Shown here in pieces: positions 36,385 through 49,510 of a DNA stretch of 64,000 bases. The notes under the pieces were generated by a model that saw only the letters and a list, made by a program, of their open reading frames with translations, did not search any database and was not told where the DNA came from. A program made the position numbers and the translations under genes. Every line of letters begins with the position of its first letter. Within the stretch, counting starts at the first letter, position 1. Source of the stretch: Glandiceps talaboti (Eukaryota > Hemichordata > Enteropneusta > Spengelidae). Where the stretch lies: NCBI RefSeq assembly GCF_964340395.1, contig NC_135553.1:6848501-6912500 (forward strand), given 5' to 3'.

Positions 36385-36795
36385 TACCGGGGTATTTGCA
36401 CGATTGCTTGCAGTGTTCTCTACATCCATACTTTCACAAGTATAGTGACTGAATAAAGTGCAGCAGAAAACACTGCAAGCACGAGTGCAAATACCCCTGA
36501 GTCGCCACACTGGAACTCAAGTGGCATGGGGTTCAGTTATTATTACACGTCGTTTATCTAAAACAGCAAATTTCCATAAAAAATAATAATCATACAGCAA
36601 TGATCATACGATTTTGTGTGCAGGGAACAATCATGTCCTCATTTGCATATCATTTGCATGCAGGTATGCAATAATGTTTTCGGTATTGCACTAGCTGCAG
36701 TGAAAATACTACACTGGTACATGTATGTGTGCACCAGTGCAAACATAATCTCTGGTACATATATGTAATAATATATCATATATGTACCAGAGATG
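36385..36795 (+). mobile_element. dispersed repeat family with internal hairpin, copy 2
   Basis: It shares motif order with 29636-30190: the 'ttgcagtgtt' and 'gcagcagaaaacactgcaag' stem, 'actggaactca', 'ggggttcagttattattaca', and 'cctcatttgcatatcatttg'. It ends in a strong palindrome (ctctggtacatatatg and its complement, 36750-36794). The 18S rRNA relic begins about ten bases later. Confidence 0.7.
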
Positions 36796-36804
36796 AGGAT
36801 GAAA

Positions 36805-37075
36805 TCTTTTAAGAGGGACTGACAGGGGCATTCATATTACGCTGTTAGAGGTGAAATTCTTGGTCTGTCGCAAGACGAACAACTGCAAAAGCATTTTCAT
36901 TTAATCAAGAATGAAAGTTAGAGGTTCAAAGATGATCAGATACCGTCCTAGTTCTAACCATAAACAATGCCGACTGGCGATCCACCGGCATTACTCCCAC
37001 GACCTAGTGGGCAGCTTCCGAGAAACCATTGTCTTTGGGTTCTGGAGGAGATACGGTTGCAAAGCTGAAACTTAA
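36805..37075 (+). pseudogene. 18S (small-subunit) ribosomal RNA fragment, decayed
   Basis: The plus strand follows the central part of animal nuclear 18S rRNA: 'gttagaggtgaaattcttgg', 'cgcaagacgaacaactgc', 'tcaagaatgaaagttagagg', 'gatcagataccgtcctagtt', 'accataaacaatgccgactg', 'gggcagcttccgagaaacca' and 'ggttgcaaagctgaaactta'. It covers about 270 bases of a molecule of about 1800, has scattered substitutions and an internal deletion near 36895 (the usual 'gccaagaatgt' is missing), and stops abruptly after 'cttaa'. It is a dispersed relic, not a working rRNA gene. Confidence 0.92.
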
Positions 37076-37739
37076 GTGTACTACATGTGTACGTGGTGAT
37101 TTCTGTTGAACAGATATTCAGCAGTTGATTGTATAAGATTAAAGAATTAAAACTGTTTGGCTGGTACCTCTTACAGTGCATGCATCCCATTTGTAATTTA
37201 AAGGTCTGTCCATAAAGTTCACAAAATGACCTAGTCCTTGACCCCATACTATGCTTACATGTCTGCAAGGTCTGAAAAGTGGGGACACCTTCTTGACCAT
37301 TGTTAGATTGAGTGCTCATTTGAACATTTTCGGTAGTCATTTTCTTTTATGTAAACAATCCAGAAGTGAAGAATTACTAAAATATAACATGACAAAGAAT
37401 CTAAGTTCTTCTTCAGAGAACTTGAAAGTTTGAAGTGTGATTACTTTGATGCTGTTGTAAGATATATAGTGAATCCTTGAATGAACCCCCATTGTCTATG
37501 CCAGATATGTCAATGGTTCTACTTTTAGAAAACCTTATTATGCACTGCCCTCTAGTGGTAAATAAGTTTTAACCAATTAGAACATTACAACTGTATGCTT
37601 GTAAAATAGAACTTGATCATGTGACTAGGTATTCTGCTTGTGCTTGAAACTGGTTTGAAATACTTGTCAATAATTATATAAAAAACAGGAGAGAAGTCCT
37701 CCAGACATCTACTCTGAAACATCTTTTAATATAGACTTA

Positions 37740-38690
37740 TCAGCAAGCCCCAGAGCAATCAATTTGACAGGTTTCATGTGTAGAATGTTGTCCAATATTT
37801 TATCTAAGTTTGCTGAAAGTAATTTTCCATTCAATACTGTGTACTACAAAGTGATTGAGAGTTTGATATAAATCTGTTCACGTTGTAGAATTTCATGAAA
37901 ATCAATGACAGTTTAAGCTACATTGTATAAAATTAATGTTTTATTGTCAAATATTCCATCTGAATTGATTGAAAGTAATTTTGTGTCTATTAATATGCAC
38001 CACAAAGAGATTAAATGACAGCTAAACTGCTAACAGTGTTGTCAAGTATTTTATCTGACTTGACTGAAGTGACTGAAAGTAATTTTCCATTTAATATTGT
38101 GCACTACAGAATGAATGTATCTATAGAAGTTTTTGAAAATTAATGACAGTTATCGGTAAATTACATTGCACCAACAGAATGTTGTCAAATTTTCTATTTC
38201 AATTGACTATACATAGTAGTTTTCCATCTCATATCATGCACTACAAAGTGATTGAGAGTTCATAGTCTGCAGATGTTGTAGAATTTTAATGCAGGTACAT
38301 TGTATACATTTGTACCACTGTCAAAGTTTTCATCTGACTTGATTGAAAGTACTTTTCCATCCAATATTGTGCACTATATTAAAGGTAATAGAAAGTTTGT
38401 AATCTGTAGATGTTATAGAATTTCTAATCTTGAAAATTAATGACACTTATACTGCAGGTATGGTACCACGTACTGTCAAAGTTTTTATCTGAAAGTAATT
38501 TTCCACGCATCCAGTATCGTGTAATACAAAGTGATATAATCTGCTTGTTGTATAATTTCAGTTAAACTAAAGGTATCGAGAGATTGCTGTCAAATCTACC
38601 TCCTGCCTTGAGTGAAAACAATTTCACTACAAATTTAGTGATAGAGAGATTATAATCTTTAGATGTTGCACAAGTTTTTGATGATGAATG
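37740..38690. repeat. decayed tandem array, unit about 130-150 bases
   Basis: At least six units share 'tgaaagtaattttccat', 'aatattgtgcactacaaagt', 'gattgagagttt', 'tgtagaattt' and 'aatgacagtt'. Divergence is high, so the array is old. No coding meaning was seen. Confidence 0.7.
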
Positions 38691-39115
38691 AATGACACAG
38701 TTAAACTATTGAAAGATTGACGTCACAGCATGTCTCATTTATATGGATTCATACTCAAACCAGTCTGTCTGATTCAATATTTGATATTTCATTTGGTGGT
38801 AATTGACTCAGCAATGACCTCACACCCTGGCACATCACATGAAATTTTGTGCACAAAATTGTATTTGACATGGAGATGAAATTGTGCCATTTTTCAAGGT
38901 TGTTTGTTTGTTTGTGTGGGTGGATACAACTGACCTGCATTGTATATCGCTGGCTTATTGCAACCATCCAATTACTACTAGTATCATGGGAAATGTTGAA
39001 CTGTGTAAACTAAAATATATTGCTTGCTTCTGTTATTTTTAGTAAACTTTCTTTGTGGGTAAAATCTCAGCTATAGATGATGTAAGAATTTGTATGGTGC
39101 CAAAATCCTATAAAG

Positions 39116-39225
39116 CTATAGTCTGGACGCTATACATTTAGTTTGAATCTGAAGATCTCTTTACCCCATTTTGTTGGGTATAGGGATCTTCAGAATTCAA
39201 ACCCAGTGGATAGCCTCTAGACTGT
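39116..39225. repeat. 110-base inverted repeat
   Basis: 'ctatagtctggacgctat' and 'agtttgaatctgaagatc' pair with 'gatcttcagaattcaaac' and 'atagcctctagactgtg'. The outer words recur near 150 and near 29550, so a small foldback family is probable. Confidence 0.6.
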
Positions 39226-40000
39226 GAGGTAAACTGTACAGACTCTGCAGCTTTTAAACTGTTGCATAAGGCTAACTCAGACACTGAATAACACTGCAGT
39301 GATGTAACAATACTAACATAACATTTTCACATAACCTTTCCTATATCTTTGTGACGTAGTCATTTATAAAACAGATTCTATTGAGTGAAGCAGTCACTTT
39401 TGAATAACAATAAGTAATTGTTGTAAATGTGTAGAAAAGCTTTTAACACAAGTCTTGTAGTATAATCACTCCCATATGATGCTATCGTGACGTACCTGAA
39501 CATTTGGGATTTGTTCTGAGATTTTAACTCTGTGAGTAGACATTTTCATTTGTAACTATATGCAAACCCAGAGCCCATGATCATTTAACTCACTCAGTAT
39601 TAATCTGATGGGCCTTAATCCACTGACAACAGTGACATTAACGATATCATAAAAAAAGTCAGTGTCCATGCTAATAATAATAATGATTTATTTTCATTGA
39701 AGGACCACATGCCATCATTAGTGAACCGAGTTTAATATGTTCATGAAAAATAAACTGGAAATGTCATTTAAAAAAAAAATGATCATCAGTTAATGAGTAC
39801 AAAAAATATTGGCTTGAATCTTTGACTAAGTTTCACACCTTAGTGGTTTCGATTGAAATTAAAACATTTCAAATGATTAAAAGTGTATTTCATGTCTGGA
39901 AATTCTCTCTTATTTTGAAAAACTTGAATATGACACATGATTTTCGATAATTGCAACATTTTCTAAATCTTCTCCACCCTAGGATGTGATTGTACTTCCT

Positions 40001-40093
40001 CACTCACTCACTTGCCTTCTCACTCACTCACTCACTCACTCGCTTTCTCACTCACTCACTCACTCACTCACTCACTCACTCACTCACTCACTC
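40001..40093. repeat. (CACT)n microsatellite
   Basis: About 20 ACTC/CACT units with a few interruptions. The Ser/Leu/Thr/His open frames are artefacts. Confidence 0.9.
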
Positions 40094-41113
40094 TTCTTAT
40101 TTATTAGTTCGAAGTGTCTTTATCCATATACCTTTACTATCTTCCTTTTTATTATTTTCGTTGCCCTATACCCACCCCTGAAAATCACTAATCAAAGTAT
40201 ATAGTGAGGGTTTGTGGTATAGAGAAGAGATAAAGTCTTCTATGGTTGGAGTTTGTAAATTGTTCAGAAATGTATCCCATTCTATAATCATCAGCAAATA
40301 ATAAACACAACAGAAATAGATATACTCATCTTGTATAGCAGAATTATCATGAAGTACAGAATAATCTGAATAGCATATTTTGTCATTGTCAGTTATAAAG
40401 TAACACATTGTCATGCTTTCCTGTTTCCATTCATGACTAGATGGTTAGGCCTGTTTCTATTCATGACTAGAGACCTGTTCCAACTTGTGACTAGAGTATT
40501 GAAATACTGTTCATGAACAGGTGGCAGTAAGATTAAAAGCTGATGTAGGAATATGGCTAGATTTTCCTGTATTTTTAAGCTTTATTTCCTTAGCATATTG
40601 TTTGATTTTAATTATTCTGCTCTGAGTGTTATTCTGTTCGTGGCACAAACATAGAAAGAGGTGATCAACTCTCCAAATGACAAAATGACAAAACGAACAA
40701 CATTATACAGAGGAAATGACGGTAAATCAATGATTCGTGTTGGATGTATTCCTACATCAGATTGAAACTGTTAACTGCAATCCATTGTTAGGCTCTACAT
40801 ACATGTAGGTTTTAATCACCTTGGTTGAATGTACGGGTTGAAAGACTATATGCGTTGGCTTACAATTGTTCCCACTCTGATTGTAGCTAATTTTAAGATC
40901 CTGGAATCAATTTCCTGCTTGGTTACCGAAAGTAATAGTAATACCTTTGGATATTAGTGACAGTACTAATTGAATTAGTGCACTATCCAATCTAAATAGG
41001 GAATTATATGGGGATAATTAATACATCCATCTGTAGAATAGCTAGTGTGGAATTATTAGACTTGTATTAAAGTGAAATCTAATGACTTATTACTATAGAA
41101 ATAAAGTCATTAA

Positions 41114-41448
41114 AATGACCATGTGGATGAGGATTGGGTATTTATTTTGGATTTTTAATATACAAAGCAATGTTTTCATAGTTTCCTACTTGGAAAATCA
41201 GTGTGAAACAACATATGCCAAATCCTTGTTTGCAACTCAATAAATTGCAAAAGATTGATCAATGTGTAAAATGTTTGTTTTTGGATGTTCACTAACAAAG
41301 ATTTTACACATTGTTTAGCTTTTTTGCGATTGAGTTACAAACACAGACTTGGTCTATGTGTGTTTCACATTGATTTTGCAAGATGAAGCCAAGATGACAA
41401 AACTGTTTAATAAATAAAAAATCCTAAATCCTCATCCATATGGCCATT
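41114..41448. mobile_element. palindromic TTAA-flanked MITE, copy 2
   Basis: It has the same termini as copy 1 (AATG.CCAT.TGGATGAGG at each end) with TTAA at 41110-41113 and 41449-41452. The internal complementary words 'gtgtaaaatgtttgt' and 'caaagattttacacattg' and the 'caaatccttgtttgcaact' arm are preserved with divergence from copy 1. Confidence 0.85.
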
Positions 41449-43733
41449 TTAAGTGTAAAATAACATCTATAGTACAACTAATACTTATAGAAACTGATAC
41501 CACAGACAGCATCATTACAATGTAATAATAATGTGGGGTTAGAAGTTAAATGTCGTATTTCTATGTCCTCTTTCTGTTCACATTGAAATGGATCAAAATC
41601 TCGCTACAGCTGGTTTTGTGTCGTTAGAAATTAGTTTAGCTTGTTTTGATGATTCACAACATCAGACAGTCTGTATTTGCTTTTACATGTTTTCGTCTGC
41701 AACATCCATTATCTCAATTTGAAGTTTTTTTGCAAGTGAAGGATTTGAGGTGGAAATTACCATTACTGGTACATTGTCACAAATCTTTTTGTCCTTGCCT
41801 ACCTACTAGATCTTCTTTCATTCCCTTGTCAGTGAAAAGAAGATAAAAAGATCTTGAGCTGATCTTTGTCTCGCATAAATGACTTCTTCTTCCTTAGTTG
41901 CTGCCAAATATTCTGTCTTGCAAAGTCATTCCAGCAAGCAAGCCAGACCATTCTTTTCCGCTGATGCAATGAAACATGAGGGAGCATACGTGAGGTACAC
42001 ACGTAATGTCACCATAAAGAGAACAGTAGTTTACAGTGATATGACAAGTTAAGAATATACATTGCCTTGTGTCGTCAAATTGTCTGACTCTGCTCAAAAC
42101 TACTTAGTTTCGCAACGTAACCTTGCTTAAATGTAAGTAAATTAATCCATGGCAGAAATGACGGATGACGAAATTGAAGAAACCCGTGACGCAAATATTA
42201 TGTCAAATACACAACATAATAGACAATGAGCTGATTTTGATTTTTGAACAACTTAAGATCTTACAAGATAATAATGTATGAGGATCCAAGTTGTTATTAC
42301 GGAAAGTACAGTATATTATATTACAAAAGTCCATGTTGGAGTCATAGGATAATTTGGTTGTCAATGAGCAAAAGAGATGTTTGGCAGAGCTCTCAGAGAG
42401 TTGGTTATGAACAAATGAATAGTGGCATACTTAACTGCAAAAACCAGGAGTAAAACATTTGTTCTTTATTTGATTTCCAGAACCCAAAGTTTATGAAATT
42501 ACCTTCCTGGAGTTGTATTCTCCTTTGAAAGTAATATAAAACATGGAAATTATACAAAGGAACTTCTGACATTGTGTTTAGTGAATTAGACATTCAAACT
42601 GAGCCATACTTTTACATCACAACAAATAATTGTAGGTTGTGGTGAAATAAACATTCAACAGCTTGTTGTGTACAAATTTAGAATGGTAGCAATCGAATGC
42701 TGATGCAATTATCTTCAAATTATATTATCGTAATCTCACAATCAGAGGTTACATGTATAATTGCATGAATACCCAATTGTCTCCTTAAAAATCTATGCCA
42801 TTTGTTGATATCTTGTAGTATAACAGTCCCAGGAGGATTGTATCTTCATCAGATCCATCCATCATATTATTTCTGTGCTGATCTTTGCAAGCAGAAAGTG
42901 ACCTGCGTATGATTTGTAATTAGCATACATACAAGTTTCTTGATAAGTGGTGTAGATGAGAAATCCATGATATTTCCTCATTTTCATCGTACTTTTAGCA
43001 CAACTGGACTGAGAGCTTCAGTAATGCCTTAGGCATCAAGGTGTGTTTGTATGTGTGTGCGTGCATTCGTGCATGTGTGTGTGTGTGTATGTGTGTGTGT
43101 GCTGATGTGAAAATTTGTATTAGTTCTTGATGTTGTTGTCCTGTGTTCTGTTAAATGTTGTGACTGCTTGTTTGAATTGTTCTGGTTCAGTTATGTTTAT
43201 GTGGCTATGTATCATTATACCCACAACTCTCACCTTTAATAATCTAACAGTTTAGTACCCAAACGTAATATCAGATTACATTTTCAATTAGCAACAGCTA
43301 GCTTAGATATACACCTAAATCCATCATGAAATCTACCCTTTTGTGATTGGCTTTGTGATTACAATTGTCGCACAGGTCCGCTCTCCTGGTTGATTCTAAT
43401 CACATGATCATGCTGATGACATCATCTGGCACAGTGGGCGAATTTAAAACTCAATAAATATTTGTGCCCCTTTTTTTGACTGATGCTACATTAACTTGAA
43501 AGTAAACTATTGAAAGTATTATTCTAGCCTAGAGTCTACCTGGCTACTATAATTTCAGTTTTTGAAATCATGGCAGGAAAATATCAGAAAAGGGATATAA
43601 AGTTCTGATATATTGTTGAAATGCAATGTGTCATGATAGTGTAGTCATTTAGCATGTATTCTAAAGGTTAATAAGTTTTAACTCTTTGAAACCAGTTGAT
43701 TAAAAAAGAATCAATTCAATTTAGATAGTCATA

Positions 43734-43920
43734 AAATTCAAGATATTTCTTAGACACTTGAAATTCTATGCCCATTGAAGTCAATTTGTACATCTTATGA
43801 TCTGTTCCCTTTTTAGACCTTACGTAAAATTCAAGATATTTCTTAGATACTTGAAATCATATGCCCATTCAAGTCAATTTGAATGTGTATCTCTTGATCT
43901 CATGCCTTTTTAGACCTTAC
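43734..43920. repeat. direct duplication of about 92 bases
   Basis: 'aaaattcaagatatttctta' opens both halves (43734 and about 43827), each ending near 'ttttagacctta'. The halves differ by small changes only. Confidence 0.75.
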
Positions 43921-44172
43921 TCATGTACAGTCTGTGGTTTGATTGTTCAACCCAAATTTGACTTTTAAAAATATCGAAAATGGAAATAAAATAAAAAGTA
44001 TTGCTTCTGTTTCACCTTTAACAAATGAGTATCTAGTGTGTGGGAGTTTCTCCTGATCAGATCTCATAGAGTTTATTCTGTTTTTGATTTATAAGAAATG
44101 TATGTTAGTGATATTCCATTTAGAAGTAGAGTGAGAACAATTTTATGTTTTCTCTTACATTGAGTAATTTTA

Positions 44173-44174
<2 letters not shown>

Positions 44175-44237
<63 letters not shown>

Positions 44238-44258
44238 ATGTGTGTGTGTGTGTGTGTG
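44175..44258. repeat. (GT)n microsatellite
   Basis: A long GT run with a single interruption, followed by a looser GT-rich tail to about 44320. The Cys/Val and His/Thr open frames are artefacts. Confidence 0.95.
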
Positions 44259-44819
44259 AACGGACGTGCGTGTGTGCATTCATATGTGCATGTGTGCGTG
44301 CGTATGTGTGTGTGTGTGCGTCGGCATGCATTACATTGTGTGTATTTATTTGTTAAAGTTGTTTTGGAGGATGGAAGGGGAAAGAGGACGTGTCTGAGTT
44401 ACAACAAAATTCAAACACACTTAGTGTTCAGAAATTATGTCTATCCTGGTTGTGAACCAAATGGTGATTTTATAGCAAGTATAAATATGTCAATTATAAC
44501 TTTTGGTAAAACTTGAAAATAACAGTACTGACTGACATACTGAATTCCATGGTTTATTGTCCACTCAATTCTATAAGTGTACTTTTTTCTAAGTGATTTA
44601 TTAGATTAGAAATAAAACTGTTGAGATACTGTTATTAATGTATGGTAGGTAAGTGAGCTATCATTCTCTCTGATACTATTAGAGAATTATTGATAATTTA
44701 TTATGGTACCTACATCTAAAATGCATTATTATAGGAAGCCATAAAACAGCATGTCTTTACATATTAAACTATATTGACCTTTTTTTCATTTATCATGACA
44801 TAACAGAAATAGTGCGTCA

Positions 44820-45030
44820 AATTCTGTCAACTCTCCCATCCAACAAATCTGACATTTCTATATATTTCCCATCCAATTCCCATCCAACTTTTCTATGTAT
44901 TTCCCAACCAATGTCTGTATAAATTTCCCATCCTATTCCCATCCAACTTTTCTATGTATTTCCATGGCAACCAATGTTTCTATATATCTCCAATCCAATT
45001 CCCATCTAACTTTTTTATGTATTTCAAATC
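44820..45030. repeat. tandem repeat of 'cccatccaacttttctatgt' type
   Basis: The phrases 'ttcccatccaa', 'cttttctatgtatttcc' and 'aaccaatgt.tctata' recur four or five times with a period of about 30 and 60 bases. It is decayed, with no coding meaning. Confidence 0.65.
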
Positions 45031-46136
45031 CAGTGCTATCCTTTCCTGTCAAACACCCACATGTGCACCAATAAACACTTCCCCCTTCCACATGTCCTTG
45101 CAACACACACAATGTCCTTTAATACCACATCAACAAACTAGTCCCCTCACAGTCCCTGTTATACCGTCAATTTTCCCCTTGCAAGTCATACACAATACAT
45201 CTTCTGAGAATACCACGTCATTACAAATAATAGCTACACATAGGTTTTGTAATGGTGAATAATCTTACTCTTACAATACATGACCCTCCCACATTGAACA
45301 ATCTTCCCACAGTCTTCACCATCTGGACTGTAAGTCTACGTCATCTTTCTGCTGTACTTATAGAACTCTTTTGTAATCGAAGCTTTTCATTTCTTGTCTA
45401 CCTGTTTCCAAAACTTGTTTTCTATTGCTGTCACTATTCACATTGATCATATTGTCAACCCGGCTCAGCCGAGTATCCTTCCTCACTGTAATGTGTTTGT
45501 TGTCAGCATTTGGAATTCTCTGGCTAATAAATAGCCTTTATTATTATTATATATACTAATATAATTTTATTTCATTATTAAAATTGTAAGCCCTCCCCCT
45601 CACTCCTTCCCACTGATCCCAGTACTTAATAAGGTATAGAGAGCCACAAATATACTCATGACAATTATTCCAGTCTCTTATATGCCCTCTCCCAGCCATG
45701 TAATAAAACTACCCCTCATGCACAGAAGTTCTCCTACACATATTGTACACGCCTACAGTAGTCAATCCTTCACTGATCCTAGCAACTATAGGTACGATAG
45801 ATTGCTGCAAATTTTGTCTCTGACAATTATATCCAGTCTGTATGTTCAACACACCTGATATCGATTTCTTTTCAATATTGATGACAATAATCATACAACT
45901 ATCAAGCCCCCCCAGGTGGTACATGTTTATTGTATAGCAGTTATTTGTTTAGTTGCAGGCATTCAGTCTCAAGTCATGCTATGTCCAATTTCCTGATTGA
46001 GATGATTAGTCATAGTATATTCTGTTCGCACTGTATGGTGTGTTTGACATTATGAGTATTACAGATAAATGGAAGTAGAAAATTATTGTTAGAATATATG
46101 CTTTATGTGTCATTAGTTAGTATTCCCCTACATTTT

Positions 46137-46600
46137 TCTTCATTCAGCAAGGGAAATTTGAGTGACCTAAGGGGCCTTGTCACTACGAGTCTAGCAATTC
46201 GTAGTGTATAATTTTCTTCATTCAGCAAGACAAATACAAGTGACCTAAGGGGCCTTGTCACTACGAGTCTAGCAATTCGTAGTGTATAATTTTCTTCATT
46301 CAGCAAGACAAATACAAGTGACCTAAGGGGCCTTGTCACTATGAGTCTAGCAATTCATAGTGTCAAACCTTTGGATCATGAGTGTTTTCCTCCTGAATGA
46401 AGAAAAATATTGGAAAATAATATAGTTATACCTCCTCAAATATAATTCATGCAAAAGAATGAAAAAAATGGTGATTTGAAACATTTTGACTCATATTTGA
46501 GCATCACAGGACTAGTGATGTAGATATGGATTGTCATGATGTAGAGCGACCAGGGTGTATAGTCCATATTTTCTGTTCAAGGACAATACTAAGGGAGTAT
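46137..46600 (+). mobile_element. dispersed repeat with internal 78-base triplication, copy 1
   Basis: A unit starting 'cattcagcaag' recurs exactly every 78 bases (46141, 46219, 46297). Then come 'ggatcatgagtgttttcctc', a complementary 'cctgaatgaagaaaaa' end, and a tail with 'cattttgactcatatttg' and 'tgatgtagagcgaccaggg'. The tail and the hairpin ends match 55138-55370, which has the unit only once. Confidence 0.7.
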
Positions 46601-46789
46601 CATGGCTTGTTCGTGGTACAATATATACTAAGTAGTTATTCTATGGCTGTGATGTTTTAGTCACTACATATTTTTGTGTTACTGTTTTCTAGCAAAATAA
46701 GTGAAAAAATACCTCTTTAGCTAAAATTTCAAGATCTACAGTTGTCATTCTGTAGTCGCCACGTTTTACCATGTAATATTGCTTTATAT

Positions 46790-47070
46790 TTGGTATGATG
46801 GTGGTGTTATTCCCCCCCCCCCCCAAAAAAAAGGCAAAGTGATTTGTTGTTGTGTTGGAAGTTATGATATACATGTAGTCTCAAAATTTGTATATTAATT
46901 GCTATACATACATGATGGTAATATCGTAACCTCCCCTTCTACCCCCCCCCCCCCCCAAAGTGATTTATTGCTGTGTTTGAAGTTATGATACAATCTTCAA
47001 GTTTTAAAATTACTAGTATACATATATGGTATGATTGTAACATTAACCCCCCCCCCCCCCATGTTTTCTC
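46790..47070. repeat. three tandem units of about 130 bases, each with a poly-C tract
   Basis: C runs of more than ten bases lie at about 46812, 46941 and 47048. Each is preceded by 'atacat.atggta' or similar and 'gta.cat/cct'; the first two are followed by 'aaagtgattt.ttg' and 'tgttggaagttatgata'. The spacing suggests tandem duplication of a unit that already carried the C run. Confidence 0.65.
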
Positions 47071-49316
47071 GATAATAAATTGAAATGACAGTATTTTGTG
47101 CTCTGTCTTTATGGTTTATGGATATTGAGTAAATTTGATAATGATCTTTGTCTTGAAAATACTGCAAAAAAAATGAAATATGCAAATATGAATTGTCATT
47201 TTGAAGTCATACAAAATTTATATGAATGTTTTGTGATCATGTCAGATTTCAAAACCAGCGATAGTATACATATTATTTATGTGTTGTATTTATTTCATAA
47301 TTGTGTACACATTAGTCTGAAATCTGGCCATTGTCTTGTACTTCAAGACAAAAAAACTGATAGTATACATATTATTTCTTTCATACTCATGCTTAGGTCT
47401 GAAATCTATTCTTTTGTACCTCAAGACATATGCCAATTCAGATCAGAATGATGTGGATCCCAGACTAGTCCAGGTACATACAAACATGTATGCAAAACAT
47501 ATTAGAGATGAGATACACAACATGAGCCATCTTACTGTGATTATAGAATGTTCACGAACTCTCGGTTCGAAGTCATAAATGTAATTTCAACCCATAGAGC
47601 TAAAAAAGAACGTCAAACTGAAACTCAAATTTATACTTATGTCTCATCAGCACTGTCAAGGGTGTATTACAAAAAAAATCGAATTTGTTTCAAAAAGAAA
47701 GAAAATGACCAAATATAAGTTTTCCATTCATAGTATACATTTCATGATATTGCAAATACAGGTTCATATTAGTCTAGAAGTATAAAATTAACTGAATGTG
47801 ACAGTGACCACTATTTTTATACATAAAGTAATTTTTTGAGATGACAAATTAGACTTCATTCTGTGCCCAGGTGAATATAACCAGACATGATTAGGAAGGC
47901 CCTTTTAATTTAGTTCTATTTTATGTTTCTCCTTGTAACACCTTAAGAATTATGGCTCAGTCGCTCAATGAAAATATGACAAAAATGAAATATGGCTCGG
48001 TTTGTCAGTTAAAAAATGTGAAAAAAATATCAATCATGTGTGTGTACATGTTGGTGATCGTGCATGGTATTTTCAGTAGTCTGGATACCATAGAAATTAC
48101 AATGAAAGTCAAAAAGCAACTGTGACCCACTTATTTATCAAAAGTCTCAAATTTCAGTAATAACTTATTTTTTCACCAGATATATATTTGTGGTTTCGTC
48201 ATCTTTATCAGTGATGTTATAATGTTCTTCTGATCAAGCAGAAGAGGCTGTCCGACAATTTTCAAAATTTTTCTGTAGTGTCAGTCAGGTCATGTGAAAC
48301 GTAAAAATAAAAAGAGCTGTGACCCTTAGTTATTCTGTAAAGTATTTCCTAGCCTCAACACTTACTTCCTAGCAATATGTGCTTTTTATCGATTTATGTC
48401 ATAAGTGTTCTTTTTTCTTTTTTTTGTTTGTAGGAAATCAATTCATTTCAATTCAATGCTATACAAAACGATATTTAAAAAAAACTATCCTCTGAAGTAC
48501 ACTGTGACTTGTGTATGTCTCGTTAAATAAAAATTTGAAAAGTAGTATTCCAAAGATATTTATACTAAAATTGTAGGAGGCATTTTCACAAGAAATACCT
48601 ATATACAATATACAATATACTGTATACTATATACAATAGCAGTACACCCCTATGGACAAAATGGATTAGTCTGTAGATATATTCAGTGGTTAGTTTACAC
48701 CAAACATTTGTCAATGCATTAGCTGTGTAGAAGTGTTTGCCTAAGTCTGATGATTATTGACTTAGCTACTGTAGCTTCCATTCAAGCTGTAATAATGGGC
48801 GAATTTAAAGTCTCACTTGGACCCCTACAGAATGATTATACTAGTACCTTGCCTCTCATCTACCTGGTGCTAGCTTACAGTAAAATACAAAATACTCTCA
48901 TCCCATTCATATCATGTCTATGATTGGCTAGAGACCTTTGTGATGTAACTAATTAATGATAAACTCCGCCTACTGCATCACTGACATATATAATTCACCA
49001 ATCTGTGTATATGGTCTACTTAGCTCCGCCCAGTTCTACATCATGATAGACATATCACCCACCTATCTGTGTACATGGTTTGTTTAATCCAGCCTAGTTG
49101 AAGATTCCAATCAAGATGAAGTAGGCAGGGCCAGCCACCCCTTATATGATAAAAAGGTGATATCACGTTATTCCCTTAGGTAACTTATGCTGTATAAAAG
49201 TGAGAAACCTTAGTACAACAGAGCTAGTGTTTTAGCTGTAAGAGATATCAGTACTCTCTTGGGTGTCTGACAAGAAACTAAGTAAACTGACTTTTTATGC
49301 TTATCCAACCACACTG

Positions 49317-49510
49317 ACTGTGCCGTTGGTGTGTAAATCGCTGCGTTATATCAGACACTGGTTTGTAAATTGTCTCGTTACAACGGAAACTGGTGTGTAA
49401 ATTGTCTCATTACATTGGGCATTGGTGTGTGAATATTGTCTTCTTATTATCAGCAACTGGTGTGTACATTGTGACGGAGTAAATCGGAGACTGGTCTGTA
49501 GACTATAACA
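49317..49510. repeat. short tandem repeat, unit about 45-50 bases
   Basis: 'ctggtgtgtaaattgtct' recurs about five times with 'cgttacaacgg'-like links. It is decayed; no function was seen. Confidence 0.6.

Noticed and set aside
45440-45545. Possible LINE tail ('SIWNSLA' followed by a TTATTATTAT end)
   Set aside because: The resemblance is too short and interrupted to separate from chance, though the ATT-rich end is suggestive.
46103-46339. 78-residue repeated protein on the minus strand
   Set aside because: It comes from the 78-base triplication inside a dispersed repeat; the other copy at 55 kb cannot encode it.
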